From positions 1 to 64,000 of the forward strand of contig VFHL01000011.1 in assembly GCA_009392005.1 (NCBI GenBank): a DNA stretch of 64,000 nucleotides, given 5' to 3'. Each line of letters begins with the position of its first letter. The first letter of the stretch is position 1. The DNA comes from SAR202 cluster bacterium. GTDB taxonomy: Bacteria > Chloroflexota > Dehalococcoidia > UBA6926 > VFHL01. The notes beneath the pieces are model-generated. The model saw only the letters and a program-made list of their open reading frames with translations. It did no database searches and had not been told where the DNA came from. Made by a program: the position numbers and the translations under genes. Below are positions 26,341 through 34,628 of the stretch, piece after piece.

Positions 26341-27429
26341 ATGCTGACAGATACAATTTTTGAACGTCTTAACAAAATTAAAGAGCGCTTCCAAGAGATT
26401 GAAAATCTCTTGGTGACGCCTGAAGTTGTTGTGGATTTTCAGGAAGTTGCAAAGCTATCTCGCGAACGGGCTTCAATGGAAGAGACCGTTAACTCTTATG
26501 ATGAGTATGTTGATAGTATGCGTAAATTGGAGCAGGCGGAGCAATTACTGGGAAGTTCGGAAGACCAAGAACTACTAGATTTGGCACGCGAAGAAATTTC
26601 CGATTTGAAAGTAATGAAGGATGCCTTTGAAGAACGATTGCGGATCGCTGTTTTACCTAAAGATCCTTCCGATGATAAGGATGTGATTGTAGAAATTAGG
26701 GCCGGTGCAGGTGGTGATGAAGCCGCGCTTTTTGTTGGAGACCTGTATCGAATGTATGGCCGCTACGCCCAAAATAAAGGCTGGGATGTTGAATTATTCA
26801 ACAGTAGTGAGACAGGTATTGGCGGTTATAAAGAGATAATATTTGGTGCTCGTGGTTTTGGTGCATTCAGCAAACTTAAACATGAACGCGGGACCCATCG
26901 AGTTCAGCGAGTTCCGACAACTGAAGCTTCTGGACGGATACATACGTCGACTGCGACGGTGGCAGTACTAGCAGAGGCTGACGATGTTGATATTGATATT
27001 GATGCCAAAGACATCCGGGTGGACATTTTTCACAGTGGTGGACCAGGCGGGCAAAATGTTAACAAGGTCGCGTCAGCTGTAAGAATCACGCATATCCCAA
27101 CTGGCATAGTGGCAGTGTGTCAGAATGAGCGTTCGCAGCATAAGAATCGAGCGCAGGCTTTGTCTGTGCTCCGTGCTCGTTTGATGGATATCGAGCTTCA
27201 AAAGCAAGAGCAAGAGATTGCGCAAGAGCGTCGTTCCATGGTTGGCGGAGGTGATCGGTCCGAAAAGATCCGCACGTACAATTTTCCTCAAAGTCGTATA
27301 ACTGATCATCGAATTAACCATACATCCCATTCCTTGGACCGTTTTCTTGAAGGTGAAATTGAAGAAATGATTGAAGCTTTAACGCAACATGAGCAGGCTC
27401 GACTGCTAGAAATCAACTTTGCATCATGA
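26341..27429 (+). CDS. prfA: Peptide chain release factor 1
   Basis: A 362-residue class I release factor, reading UAA and UAG. The universal GGQ motif (HSGGPGGQNVNKV) triggers peptidyl-tRNA hydrolysis. VQRVPTTEASGRIHTST fits the RF1 tripeptide anticodon region (P-x-T) rather than the SPF of RF2, and no RF2-type frameshift site is seen. EKIRTYNFPQSRITDHRI is typical. ATG 26341 gives the standard N-terminus. A TTG ten codons upstream is unlikely. The usual neighbour prmC is absent here. Confidence 0.97.
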   Translation: MLTDTIFERLNKIKERFQEIENLLVTPEVVVDFQEVAKLSRERASMEETVNSYDEYVDSMRKLEQAEQLLGSSEDQELLDLAREEISDLKVMKDAFEERLRIAVLPKDPSDDKDVIVEIRAGAGGDEAALFVGDLYRMYGRYAQNKGWDVELFNSSETGIGGYKEIIFGARGFGAFSKLKHERGTHRVQRVPTTEASGRIHTSTATVAVLAEADDVDIDIDAKDIRVDIFHSGGPGGQNVNKVASAVRITHIPTGIVAVCQNERSQHKNRAQALSVLRARLMDIELQKQEQEIAQERRSMVGGGDRSEKIRTYNFPQSRITDHRINHTSHSLDRFLEGEIEEMIEALTQHEQARLLEINFAS

Positions 27430-27433
27430 TCAG

Positions 27434-27449
27434 TTAGGTGATCACCTAA
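27434..27449. repeat. 16-bp perfect palindrome after prfA
   Basis: TTAGGTGATCACCTAA begins five bases after the prfA stop and about 160 bases before cobT. There is no T-tract, so it could be a dimeric regulator site or a weak terminator. Confidence 0.4.
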
Positions 27450-27607
27450 TAGCGAGAAAGAAAATTTAAGTATAGCTGCAGTTATTAGCCAATCGTTTAT
27501 TCGTGATTGTGGGGCGTGGTAAATGGCATGCCTTGATTGCATAAAATGTTCATGTCACTAAATCAAGTTTTTTTGATAGCATTTGTTGCATTTACAGGAG
27601 TGGTTTT

Positions 27608-28663
27608 ATGGCTCATTTGGAAGAAACATTGGCAAAAATCCGTCCATTAGATCGTGAAGCTATGGCTATCGCTAGGCATCATCAGAATAATCTCGCAAAA
27701 CCTTTGGATAGCTTGGGTAGGTTGGAAGAAATTGCGGTGCAATTAGCGGGGATTGGTGGAGATCCATTCTACAAAATTGATGGTAAGGCAGTGATTATTG
27801 CTGCTGCAGACCACGGTGTTCTAGAAGAACCAGGCTATCCATATCCGCAAGCGGTGACAACCCAAATGATGGTAAACCTCATTGGCGGAGGATCTGCAGT
27901 TAATGTTATTGCTCGGCAGGTAGGCTCTCGCGTCATTGCCGTTGATGTGGGTCTAGCGGAAGAATTAATAGGGTTACCGAACATCGTTAGGAAACGCGTT
28001 CGCTCTTCAACAAATAATATTACAACAGGTCCAGCCATGACCTTAGAAGAGGCTCGGGAGTCTGTAGAAAATGGTATTTCTATTGTAAGCGAAGAGATAG
28101 GTCGAGGAGCAGATATCATAGCTGTAGGGGAGATTGGTACCGGGAACATGGTTTCGGGCCTAGCTATTTTAGAATCTTTCGTTGAGGGTTCTATGGGGAT
28201 GATTTCTGATACGAAGGATCTTGTATCATCAGAAGCCGCTTGGAATTTACAACATGCTCAACTAGCAGTTAAGAGGAACGAACCGGATGGGCAGGATGCT
28301 TTGGATGTTCTCGCTAAGGTGGGTGGAGTCGAAATAGGGATGATCGCTGGGATTATATTGGGAGCGGCGGCGTTGAGGTGCCCAGTTGTTTTGGATGGAT
28401 TGATTACTGGAGTAGCAGCTTTAATTGCATCAGGATTATCCGAAACATCGGCCGATTATTTGCTTGCTTCCCATTCGTCCTCAGAAGATTCACATACGTT
28501 TCTTTTAAAGCATCTTGGTTTGATCCCGCTGCTAAATTTAAAGATACAATTGGGGCAAGGAACGGGAGCAGTTTTAGGGATGTCTGTAATTGAGGCCGCT
28601 GCTCGATGCCAAATCGAAATGACAACGCATGATCAAGCAGGTGTCGCCGGACCATCGGAGTAG
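27608..28663 (+). CDS. cobT: CobT-like nicotinate-nucleotide:base phosphoribosyltransferase
   Basis: A 351-residue CobT-family protein, which makes the alpha-ribotide of the cobamide lower ligand base from nicotinate mononucleotide. Family features include IRPLDREAMAIARHHQNNLAKP, AAADHGV, the GEIGTGN segment and the closing HDQAGVAGPSE. Two things are unusual. The catalytic glutamate of the LGEGTGA motif (Glu317 in the Salmonella enzyme, from memory) is glutamine here, LGQGTGA, at residue 317 (codon CAA, 28556-28558). The segment after GTGN (MVSGLAILESF, GSMGMISD) also departs from the common NTT/GRGTG form. CAGGAGTGG precedes ATG. No other cob genes are adjacent, consistent with lower-ligand salvage or remodelling, but altered function is possible. 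Confidence 0.85.
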   Translation: MAHLEETLAKIRPLDREAMAIARHHQNNLAKPLDSLGRLEEIAVQLAGIGGDPFYKIDGKAVIIAAADHGVLEEPGYPYPQAVTTQMMVNLIGGGSAVNVIARQVGSRVIAVDVGLAEELIGLPNIVRKRVRSSTNNITTGPAMTLEEARESVENGISIVSEEIGRGADIIAVGEIGTGNMVSGLAILESFVEGSMGMISDTKDLVSSEAAWNLQHAQLAVKRNEPDGQDALDVLAKVGGVEIGMIAGIILGAAALRCPVVLDGLITGVAALIASGLSETSADYLLASHSSSEDSHTFLLKHLGLIPLLNLKIQLGQGTGAVLGMSVIEAAARCQIEMTTHDQAGVAGPSE

Positions 28664-28805
28664 GATAAAGCAACATTCATATTGGCAAAATTAAGCTAGG
28701 GTGAAATTAGATTTAGGTCAAGTCTCTTGTGGTGTAATCAGGATTTCCAATTCGTTTTTGTGATAGCTACATACTAGAGAAACAAATTACCAAGAGGTGA
28801 TGTCG

Positions 28806-29744
28806 ATGCGAATAGCGTTTATGGGGACTCCTTTGTTTGCTGTTCCAATTCTAGAGATGCTTGTTGAAGACGATTATGAGATTGCGGTTGTGTATACTCA
28901 ACCGGATCGGCCTGCGGGCCGTGGGCGATCGGAGATCTCTTCACCTGTTAAGCAGGTAGCAAAGAAATATGACTTGCCAATTTGCCAACCTATCTCATTA
29001 CGTCGAGAGAGCGAAATTAGAACATTTGCAGAATTCAAAGTTGATTTAGTTGTTTTGGCAGCTTTTGGCTTCTTTTTACCTAAACCAATCCTTGAACTTC
29101 AAAAATTCGGAAACTTGAATGTTCATCCTTCATTGTTACCATTTTATCGGGGGGCGTCACCGATTATGTCAGCTTTATTGCGAGGTGATGAGGAAACTGG
29201 CAGCTCAATTTTCTTGATGGATGAGGGGATGGATTCTGGTCCGATATTAACCCAGAGATCATTGCCAGTTGCTGCTAACGATACGACGAAGACTTTGACC
29301 GACCGCTTGTCTCAACATGGAGCAGAATTATTACGCGAAACGATACCGTTGTGGTTAGACAACAAAATCGACCCAACGCCACAAGATGCAAATCAAGCGA
29401 TTTATTCGGGTTTGGTGAATAAAGCAGATGGTTTGATCGATTGGTCTGACTCGGCAATGGCAATTTCCCGTGAGGTTCGAGCCTTTGATCCATGGCCATC
29501 AAGTTTTACGTATTGGGAAGGGAAGCGCTTAAAGATCCTGAAGTCATCGCCGATTGAGGGGAATTCACAAAGTGAGATTGGTACAATATTTTCAACCAAT
29601 GCAAGCGGTGATATTGGTGTTGTTACCGGAGATGGGATATTGCTAATTGATAAGTTGCAGATTGAAGGTAGAGGAATTATGTCGATTGATCAGTTTGTAA
29701 ATGGGTATCCAAATTTTTTGGGAGCAAAATTGACACAAAAATAA
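28806..29744 (+). CDS. fmt: Methionyl-tRNA formyltransferase
   Basis: A 312-residue Fmt, formylating initiator Met-tRNA with 10-formyl-tetrahydrofolate. MRIAFMGTPLFAVPILEML opens the Rossmann domain. The catalytic Asn-His pair is in LNVHPSLLPFYRGASPI and the Asp in MDEGMDSGPIL. The C-terminal OB-like domain follows with VRAFDPWPSSFT. ATG 28806 is chosen over ATG 28800 and an upstream GTG, as AAGAGGTG sits best for it. Upstream neighbour cobT is unrelated. The thioesterase follows 47 bases downstream. Confidence 0.96.
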   Translation: MRIAFMGTPLFAVPILEMLVEDDYEIAVVYTQPDRPAGRGRSEISSPVKQVAKKYDLPICQPISLRRESEIRTFAEFKVDLVVLAAFGFFLPKPILELQKFGNLNVHPSLLPFYRGASPIMSALLRGDEETGSSIFLMDEGMDSGPILTQRSLPVAANDTTKTLTDRLSQHGAELLRETIPLWLDNKIDPTPQDANQAIYSGLVNKADGLIDWSDSAMAISREVRAFDPWPSSFTYWEGKRLKILKSSPIEGNSQSEIGTIFSTNASGDIGVVTGDGILLIDKLQIEGRGIMSIDQFVNGYPNFLGAKLTQK

Positions 29745-29791
29745 AGGAATTCGATTAACCCGCCCCGAAGATGATGGGAAGAAGGTGAATT

Positions 29792-30193
29792 ATGGCTCAT
29801 GTGACAGAAACACAGATACGCGTCCGCAATCCAGACATGGACTCCCAAGGATGGGTGAATAATGCCCGGTATGTGGAATATTTTGGTGAAGGACGACTTG
29901 ATCATATAGATTACCTTAAAAGGGAGACACCAGGTGAGGTACCGGGTACATTTACGCTAGCGGAAATGCTTATACAATATAAAACACCAGCACGACATCG
30001 TGATGTTCTCGATGTGAGAGTTTGGACACAGGAAATTTCCAATCGTAGCTTTAAATTAGGGCTTGAGATTAAAAAAACAAATACCGATGTTGTTGTAGCT
30101 CAAGGTCATTCAGTCCAAGTTTGGATTAATGATCAAAGAGCTGTTCAAATCCCAGATTTATTTAGGAGTGTTCTTGAAAAATCAATGCAATAG
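29792..30193 (+). CDS. Acyl-CoA thioesterase (4HBT hot-dog fold)
   Basis: A 133-residue single hot-dog domain protein. The active-site segment RVRNPDMDSQGWVNNARYVEYFGEGR keeps the second aspartate of the DxD motif that acts in 4-hydroxybenzoyl-CoA thioesterases and YbgC/FadM, and the VNNARYVEYF helix. The usual His after Gly is Trp. It would hydrolyse an acyl- or aroyl-CoA in the cytosol, matching the many CoA-ester genes in the window. GGGAAGAAGGTG precedes ATG. Substrate unknown. Confidence 0.85.
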   Translation: MAHVTETQIRVRNPDMDSQGWVNNARYVEYFGEGRLDHIDYLKRETPGEVPGTFTLAEMLIQYKTPARHRDVLDVRVWTQEISNRSFKLGLEIKKTNTDVVVAQGHSVQVWINDQRAVQIPDLFRSVLEKSMQ

Positions 30194-30291
30194 CGTCTAC
30201 TACAAAATTGTATCTTAGTCGCGATTGTTTTTGATATTGATCTAGCTTTGTGGCAAATCGACGGTGGTGACTATTGGTTGGGAAAATTGTA

Positions 30292-30612
30292 CTAGTGACC
30301 TGCCATGCGACCTGCTTGAATAAAAGCATTGACTGCTTCAATAGCGAAATTTTCAGGTAGCATCCCGACCTCTTGTGCAGAACTTTGTAGGTCATGTGCC
30401 AATTGCCCGGAGAATGATACGGTCACCCATCCCGGATCACCCCATGCGAGCAAGCGCCTGAGCTCGTCTTTTGATATTTCGAAAAGCGGTTCATTCGTAC
30501 TCTCATCACTAGTCGCTGCATTTGCTCTAAATACTTTCAGTGAGTCGCGGTTACCTTCTGCCCAAACTCTGATCGTGTCGTCTTCAGAAATGAAAAACTT
30601 GTTGTTACTCAT
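30292..30612 (-). CDS. Hypothetical protein, 106 residues
   Basis: Soluble, mixed-charge protein starting MSNNKFFISEDDTIRVWAEG and ending with a helix-like segment (PENFAIEAVNAFIQAGRMAG). GAGGAAAATTC precedes ATG, and this GAGG overlaps the stop of a short hydrophobic frame upstream. It is the last gene of the minus-strand block running from rplI. I recognise no family. Confidence 0.7.
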   Translation of the reverse strand: MSNNKFFISEDDTIRVWAEGNRDSLKVFRANAATSDESTNEPLFEISKDELRRLLAWGDPGWVTVSFSGQLAHDLQSSAQEVGMLPENFAIEAVNAFIQAGRMAGH

Positions 30613-30621
30613 GAATTTTCC

Positions 30622-30720
30622 TCAATGATCCGTTGTCTTGTTTTTAACAGTGCCAATAAAATATGCGATTGTTGATATTACAATCACTAGAACTAAAATT
30701 AATATTGCTAACGTATGGCC
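30622..30720 (-). other. Possible single-helix mini-protein without a standard start
   Basis: Reading back from TGA at 30624-30622, an open frame encodes VGHTLAILILVLVIVISTIA then YFIGTVKNKTTDH, a textbook membrane helix followed by a basic tail. The frame stays open back into the HIT gene end but has no ATG or TTG, and only one internal GTG (late in the helix). It fills the 131-base gap between the HIT gene and the 106-residue gene, and its stop overlaps the next ribosome site, as in an operon. Confidence 0.35.
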
Positions 30721-30743
30721 GACTCCGTACTTATAACTGCTCT

Positions 30744-31100
30744 CTAATGCATGTTCATTTGTTGACGAGTACCGTCCATGTAATAACCTAAGTGACGCCC
30801 TCCCAAAACATGTATGTGCCCATGAAGTTGGCTTTGTTCGCCATCAAATCCAAAATTTGATACCAAACGGAAGCCGTTCGGACATAGTTCGTTCCCGAGC
30901 TTCACAGCGACTTGAGCTAATTTATCTATCCCTCCCCACATTTCTTCTTGTGTCATATGGTCCTTCGGGACCACGAGGATCATGACGGGTGCCCACCCTA
31001 AGCGGTTATCGAATGCAATGATGTTATCGTCCTCGTAATGGATCTTAGCTGGGGACTTTTTAGCGATGATTTCACAAAAAATACAATATGAAGATGTCAG
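30744..31100 (-). CDS. HIT-family nucleotide-binding protein, apparent CTG start
   Basis: A HIT (histidine triad) protein that cleaves nucleoside phosphoramidates or nucleotidyl adducts. The catalytic triad is intact in QLHGHIHVLGGR. Upstream of the only ATG (30983) the frame continues with conserved family sequence, SSYCIFCEIIAKKSPAKIHYEDDNII (split here as SSYCIFCEIIAKKSPAK and IHYEDDNII), including the CxxC typical of HIT N-termini and FDNRLGWAPVMILVVPK. No ATG, GTG or TTG exists between the preceding gene and this domain. A CTG at 31100-31098 lies seven bases after AAGGAG (31113-31108) and would give 118 residues, the normal length. ATG 30983 would delete the first strand. The gene follows the dnaC-like gene on the same strand. 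Confidence 0.85.
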   Translation of the reverse strand: MTSSYCIFCEIIAKKSPAKIHYEDDNIIAFDNRLGWAPVMILVVPKDHMTQEEMWGGIDKLAQVAVKLGNELCPNGFRLVSNFGFDGEQSQLHGHIHVLGGRHLGYYMDGTRQQMNMH

Positions 31101-31232
31101 GTTCTTGCTCCTTGATCGATTTAAATAATGGTTGAACTCGTCTTCTAGGAATGTGGTGCAGAAGACAATTTGCTCAAAAATTGCAATACAAAGGTATGTT
31201 TGGATTCTTGGTTTAGTGTAATCGCATTCAAG

Positions 31233-32639
31233 TTAGTTTTCGTATTTTTGGTTTGAATTATTTCTCTTTTGTGGCAGGGAGGGCGGCGGCTTTCCATCAA
31301 AAAAACCGCGCACTTTCATCATAGCCATGTTACTACTTGTATTATCTCCTAGCCTAGCTGCTAATCGCGAATCTAATGTTGTATTCGTCAAATCGGATCT
31401 CATTGTGACAACTAAGGGAAGCATTGAGTTGTAACGATGGTTGACAATTTGGAAGAGCTTATCCCGAGCCCATGGCGTGCTGCTATGTGCACCGAGATCA
31501 TCCAAAACCAGAAATGGGACAGTTTTTACGCTTTCAAATAAATCGTCATAATCCAAGGTGCTATCAGGAGCGAAAGTTGAACGTAGATGATCCAAGAGTT
31601 CAGGTACGGTGACAAATAGTACTGACTCATTACGTTCTAAAAGTTTGTTCGCGACAGCTGCTGCAAGGTGTGTTTTGCCACAGAATTCATCACCCATTAA
31701 AACCAGCCACCCTTCCGGTATTTTTGCATAATTTAGTGCGGCTTTGAATGCATATGTCAAACTCTCTTGCTCTAGATTTGCGAGTTCGGGTCTTTCAGCC
31801 TCAAATGATTCGAATGTCATGGTTTGAAGTTTTACAGGCAAATTATTCAATTCATATAATGAACCTACTGAAGGTGTTCCGACACCAGTCAAGTTGATTT
31901 GAGACAAACTTGTGTCCGATATCCTTGTTCGAATTGCTTCATTCAACTGATCTAGCGAATTGTTAGTAGTGATGATGGTAGGTAATTCGCGAGTGAATCT
32001 ATGATTGATTATTTGGAAAAGCTTTTCTGTTGCCCAATTGCTGAGGGCATTCGCTCCAAGATCATCTAATACTAGAAAAGGGGTTTCTTTTACTTGTTCG
32101 AATAGGTCGTCATATTGTAGCTCTGCTTCAGGATTGAATGCCAAGCGCAAATGATCAAGAAGATCAGGAACTACGATAAAGAAAACGTATTTACCTTGAG
32201 ACATTAATTCGTTAGAGATAGCAGCCGCTAGATGAGTTTTTCCAGTGCCACTAGGACCAGCGAAGACCAGCCATCCTGTTGGTTTGCGAGTGTACTCCAG
32301 TGCGGCCTCAAAACTTTGATTAAAGGCCTTTTGGCTGGGTTCATCTGGGCGAGTTCCAATAGATATCAGGTCATTAAATGAAAGCCGGGTTAGAGGACCA
32401 AGATTGCTATATCTTTGTAGCCGTTCGATTTTCGTTGTTTCACTTCGATCTTTTTTGCATTCGCATGGCAAGGCCCGGCCGAAGTCCGGGTGCCCATGGG
32501 GGACATCGTTCCCGATCCAACCTGCATCTAAGCAAATATCGCAGTTGGGGTCATTTTCATCTCCAAGGGACAAGGGGGCCTCGGTTTCCCTTGATGTATC
32601 GCCCAACTTCTTGCGAAGTGCTTCGTCTAGACGTTCCAA
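31233..32639 (-). CDS. Tandem DnaC/IstB-like AAA+ ATPase (two ATPase domains)
   Basis: A 468-residue protein with two successive AAA+ modules of the DnaC/DnaI helicase-loader kind. Residues 33-61 hold a zinc-ribbon-like CDIC and CEC pair. Module 1 has Walker A GPSGTGKTH (about 128-136), Walker B FLVLDDLGA (about 188-196) and RTRISD. Module 2 has GDEFCGKTH (316-324), FLVLDDLGA (about 376-384) and DSRLAARLGD. The halves are plainly duplicated (both carry THLAAA, LDHLR, DDLFE-V and KLFQI-NHR). Loaders usually have one AAA+ domain. TTG 32639 follows AAGGAAAAG and overlaps the dnaD-like gene by 83 bases. Position next to dnaD-like and dnaB supports a role in loading the replicative helicase. Confidence 0.85.
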   Translation of the reverse strand: MERLDEALRKKLGDTSRETEAPLSLGDENDPNCDICLDAGWIGNDVPHGHPDFGRALPCECKKDRSETTKIERLQRYSNLGPLTRLSFNDLISIGTRPDEPSQKAFNQSFEAALEYTRKPTGWLVFAGPSGTGKTHLAAAISNELMSQGKYVFFIVVPDLLDHLRLAFNPEAELQYDDLFEQVKETPFLVLDDLGANALSNWATEKLFQIINHRFTRELPTIITTNNSLDQLNEAIRTRISDTSLSQINLTGVGTPSVGSLYELNNLPVKLQTMTFESFEAERPELANLEQESLTYAFKAALNYAKIPEGWLVLMGDEFCGKTHLAAAVANKLLERNESVLFVTVPELLDHLRSTFAPDSTLDYDDLFESVKTVPFLVLDDLGAHSSTPWARDKLFQIVNHRYNSMLPLVVTMRSDLTNTTLDSRLAARLGDNTSSNMAMMKVRGFFDGKPPPSLPQKRNNSNQKYEN

Positions 32640-33261
32640 TATCTTTTCCTTCTTTCGCCCAACGTTCTAGAATGCTAGATACATACCGCCAATTGCGCGC
32701 GTTCATTTGTGCAGCGATATGAAATGCTTCTGCTATCCAGTCTTCAGGGAATTTTGCTTCTGCTTCTTTTAAATCGTCAACGATTACGCTGGTAATGCTT
32801 CCAATTGTATTCTCATACAAAGCAAAGATATTTGGTGGATTCTTTGGGAGAGAGCCCGTGGTTATAGTGTTGTGTTCTTTCGGTGGGTGGTCCGTGAGAT
32901 ATTCAAGGGCCTTTTTTCCTTCAGAATTGTTTATGAAATACAAAATATCGTCGTTTTGTGGGCTCTTGATTTGTAATTGTAAAATGGTGCCATGCTTGGT
33001 TGCTTGATCGAGTGCTTCATAAAGGGAGATTTCATATTTTGTCCCCTCCCGTTCGTTTTCCGTTAATGGATTGTCTATTTCAAGCTGTTTTCCTGAGATG
33101 TATCGGGGGGTTCCTTTCATGCGGAATATTTTCCAAAAAATATGGAGGACAATTTTTGTTTCTTCCAAACTTGCTAAGGTAGGTAGAACATCTGAGAAAA
33201 ATACGTCTGGTAATGGAGTGGAACGAGCTTTTTCAGGAAATCCTTGGAAGTGATTTTTCAT
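32557..33261 (-). CDS. DnaD-domain replication initiation protein
   Basis: A 234-residue protein with a winged-helix-like N-terminal part (residues about 15-120) and a C-terminal DnaD domain: NIFALYENTIGSITSVIVDD, then WIAEAFHIAAQMNARNWRYVSSILERWAKEGK at about 145-200, split here by function into the helix that opens the domain and the WRYV...ILERW motif. In Firmicutes DnaD and DnaB(Bsu) help load helicase at the origin. Here it lies directly after dnaB (ATGA overlap) and before the dnaC-like gene, supporting that role. The last ~28 codons overlap the next gene's start. Confidence 0.85.
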   Translation of the reverse strand: MKNHFQGFPEKARSTPLPDVFFSDVLPTLASLEETKIVLHIFWKIFRMKGTPRYISGKQLEIDNPLTENEREGTKYEISLYEALDQATKHGTILQLQIKSPQNDDILYFINNSEGKKALEYLTDHPPKEHNTITTGSLPKNPPNIFALYENTIGSITSVIVDDLKEAEAKFPEDWIAEAFHIAAQMNARNWRYVSSILERWAKEGKDIGTSRRSTSQEVGRYIKGNRGPLVPWR

Positions 33262-34622
33262 GAGCTTGTTGTATCTCTGTATAAATCCGCGAAGGAACTC
33301 ACTTGATCACGAAAGACAAGTTGGACTCGTCCTACTGGTCCATGTCGATGTTTTGCCACAATGATCTCTGCTAAGTTTTTTGGGTATTCTTGATCTCGGA
33401 ATCGTCGTTCCCATTCTTCTTCTGTGAAATAAAGATCTGCTCTATAAATGAACATTACAACGTCTGCATCCTGTTCGATACTACCACTCTCTCTTAAATC
33501 AGAAAGTTGCGGTACGCGATCAGGTCTTTGCTCGACAGCACGGCTAAGCTGAGATGCAGCTAGAATAGGTACATTTAGGTTTCTTGCAAGGCCTTTCATC
33601 GAACGAGTAATTTCACTAATTTCTTGTACTCGATTGTTGCCGAACCCGGCTCCGGTACCACCTTGCATGAGTTGTAAATAATCTACGATTACAAAATCGA
33701 GTCCATGTTCACTTTGGACTCTGCGTGTTTTTGACCTTAACTCAGTTATTGTGAGGAGTGGAGAGTCATCAATAAATATAGAAAGTTCCGACAGTCTGCC
33801 AACGGCATCCATGATTAGGCGCTCATCAACATCGGTCCAATTGGATCGTATACGATTTGTTGGCACTCCAGATTCTGCTGCTATGAAACGTTCTACTACC
33901 TGTTCTGTGCTCATTTCAAGACTGAAAACAGCGACGGTTTTTTGGGTGTCAGCAACTGCACGAGCCATGTTTAGTGCCAGACTGCTCTTGCCGACACTGG
34001 GGCGAGCGGCTAATACCAGAAGGTCAGACGGGTTGAATCCGCCAAGGAGTTTATCTAAGTCCAGGAATCCTGTTGGATGTGTGTTTGTTTCCCCATCTTC
34101 GTCGACTGTGGGGCTTTCTTCGAGATAGTGATCCAATGCATCACGAATTGATAAAAGCCCTAATGAAGAGCCGCGGAACCTGAGCTGATAAATGTATTCT
34201 TCAGCTTCTCGAATAGCGTCTTCGCTTTCCTTTTCTGCGTCATAACCTAAGTTAGCAATTTGTCCGCCGGCTTGAATTAATCGACGCATAATCGCCAGGC
34301 GATTTACGAGTTGGGAGTAGTGTTCGACGTAGACGGGGGTAGGCACACTCGCAATTATATGGCTGAGGAATTCTTGTCCCCCAACTTCTTCAAGTCGCTG
34401 GTGTCGAGATAGCTCATCCGCAACAGATATTTGGTTTATTGCTTCGTTACGGGCGAATATTGCTAGGCATGCTTCAAAGCACCATTTGTTTTTTTCTCGA
34501 TAAAAGTCGTCGGGTTTAAGACTTGCGGCGATTCGCGCTATTGCATCGCCGTCAAGAAGGAGGGATCCGACCACGGCCTCTTCTGCTTCAATATCATGCG
34601 GTGGTAATTTTTCCGCATACAT
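33258..34622 (-). CDS. dnaB: Replicative DNA helicase DnaB
   Basis: A 454-residue hexameric replicative helicase. The N-terminal domain (PPHDIEAEEAVVGSLLLD) leads to a RecA-like motor with Walker A AARPSVGKSSLALN (about 208-221), FSLEMSTEQVVERF, Walker B FVIVDYLQLMQGG, the AASQLSRAVEQRPDRVPQLS and DLRESGSIEQDAD segments, and a closing KHRHGPVG arginine-finger region. No intein. It starts six bases after the rplI stop and overlaps the dnaD-like gene by four bases, so rplI-dnaB-dnaD-dnaC forms one unit. Confidence 0.98.
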   Translation of the reverse strand: MYAEKLPPHDIEAEEAVVGSLLLDGDAIARIAASLKPDDFYREKNKWCFEACLAIFARNEAINQISVADELSRHQRLEEVGGQEFLSHIIASVPTPVYVEHYSQLVNRLAIMRRLIQAGGQIANLGYDAEKESEDAIREAEEYIYQLRFRGSSLGLLSIRDALDHYLEESPTVDEDGETNTHPTGFLDLDKLLGGFNPSDLLVLAARPSVGKSSLALNMARAVADTQKTVAVFSLEMSTEQVVERFIAAESGVPTNRIRSNWTDVDERLIMDAVGRLSELSIFIDDSPLLTITELRSKTRRVQSEHGLDFVIVDYLQLMQGGTGAGFGNNRVQEISEITRSMKGLARNLNVPILAASQLSRAVEQRPDRVPQLSDLRESGSIEQDADVVMFIYRADLYFTEEEWERRFRDQEYPKNLAEIIVAKHRHGPVGRVQLVFRDQVSSFADLYRDTTSS

Positions 34623-34628
34623 CTTGCT

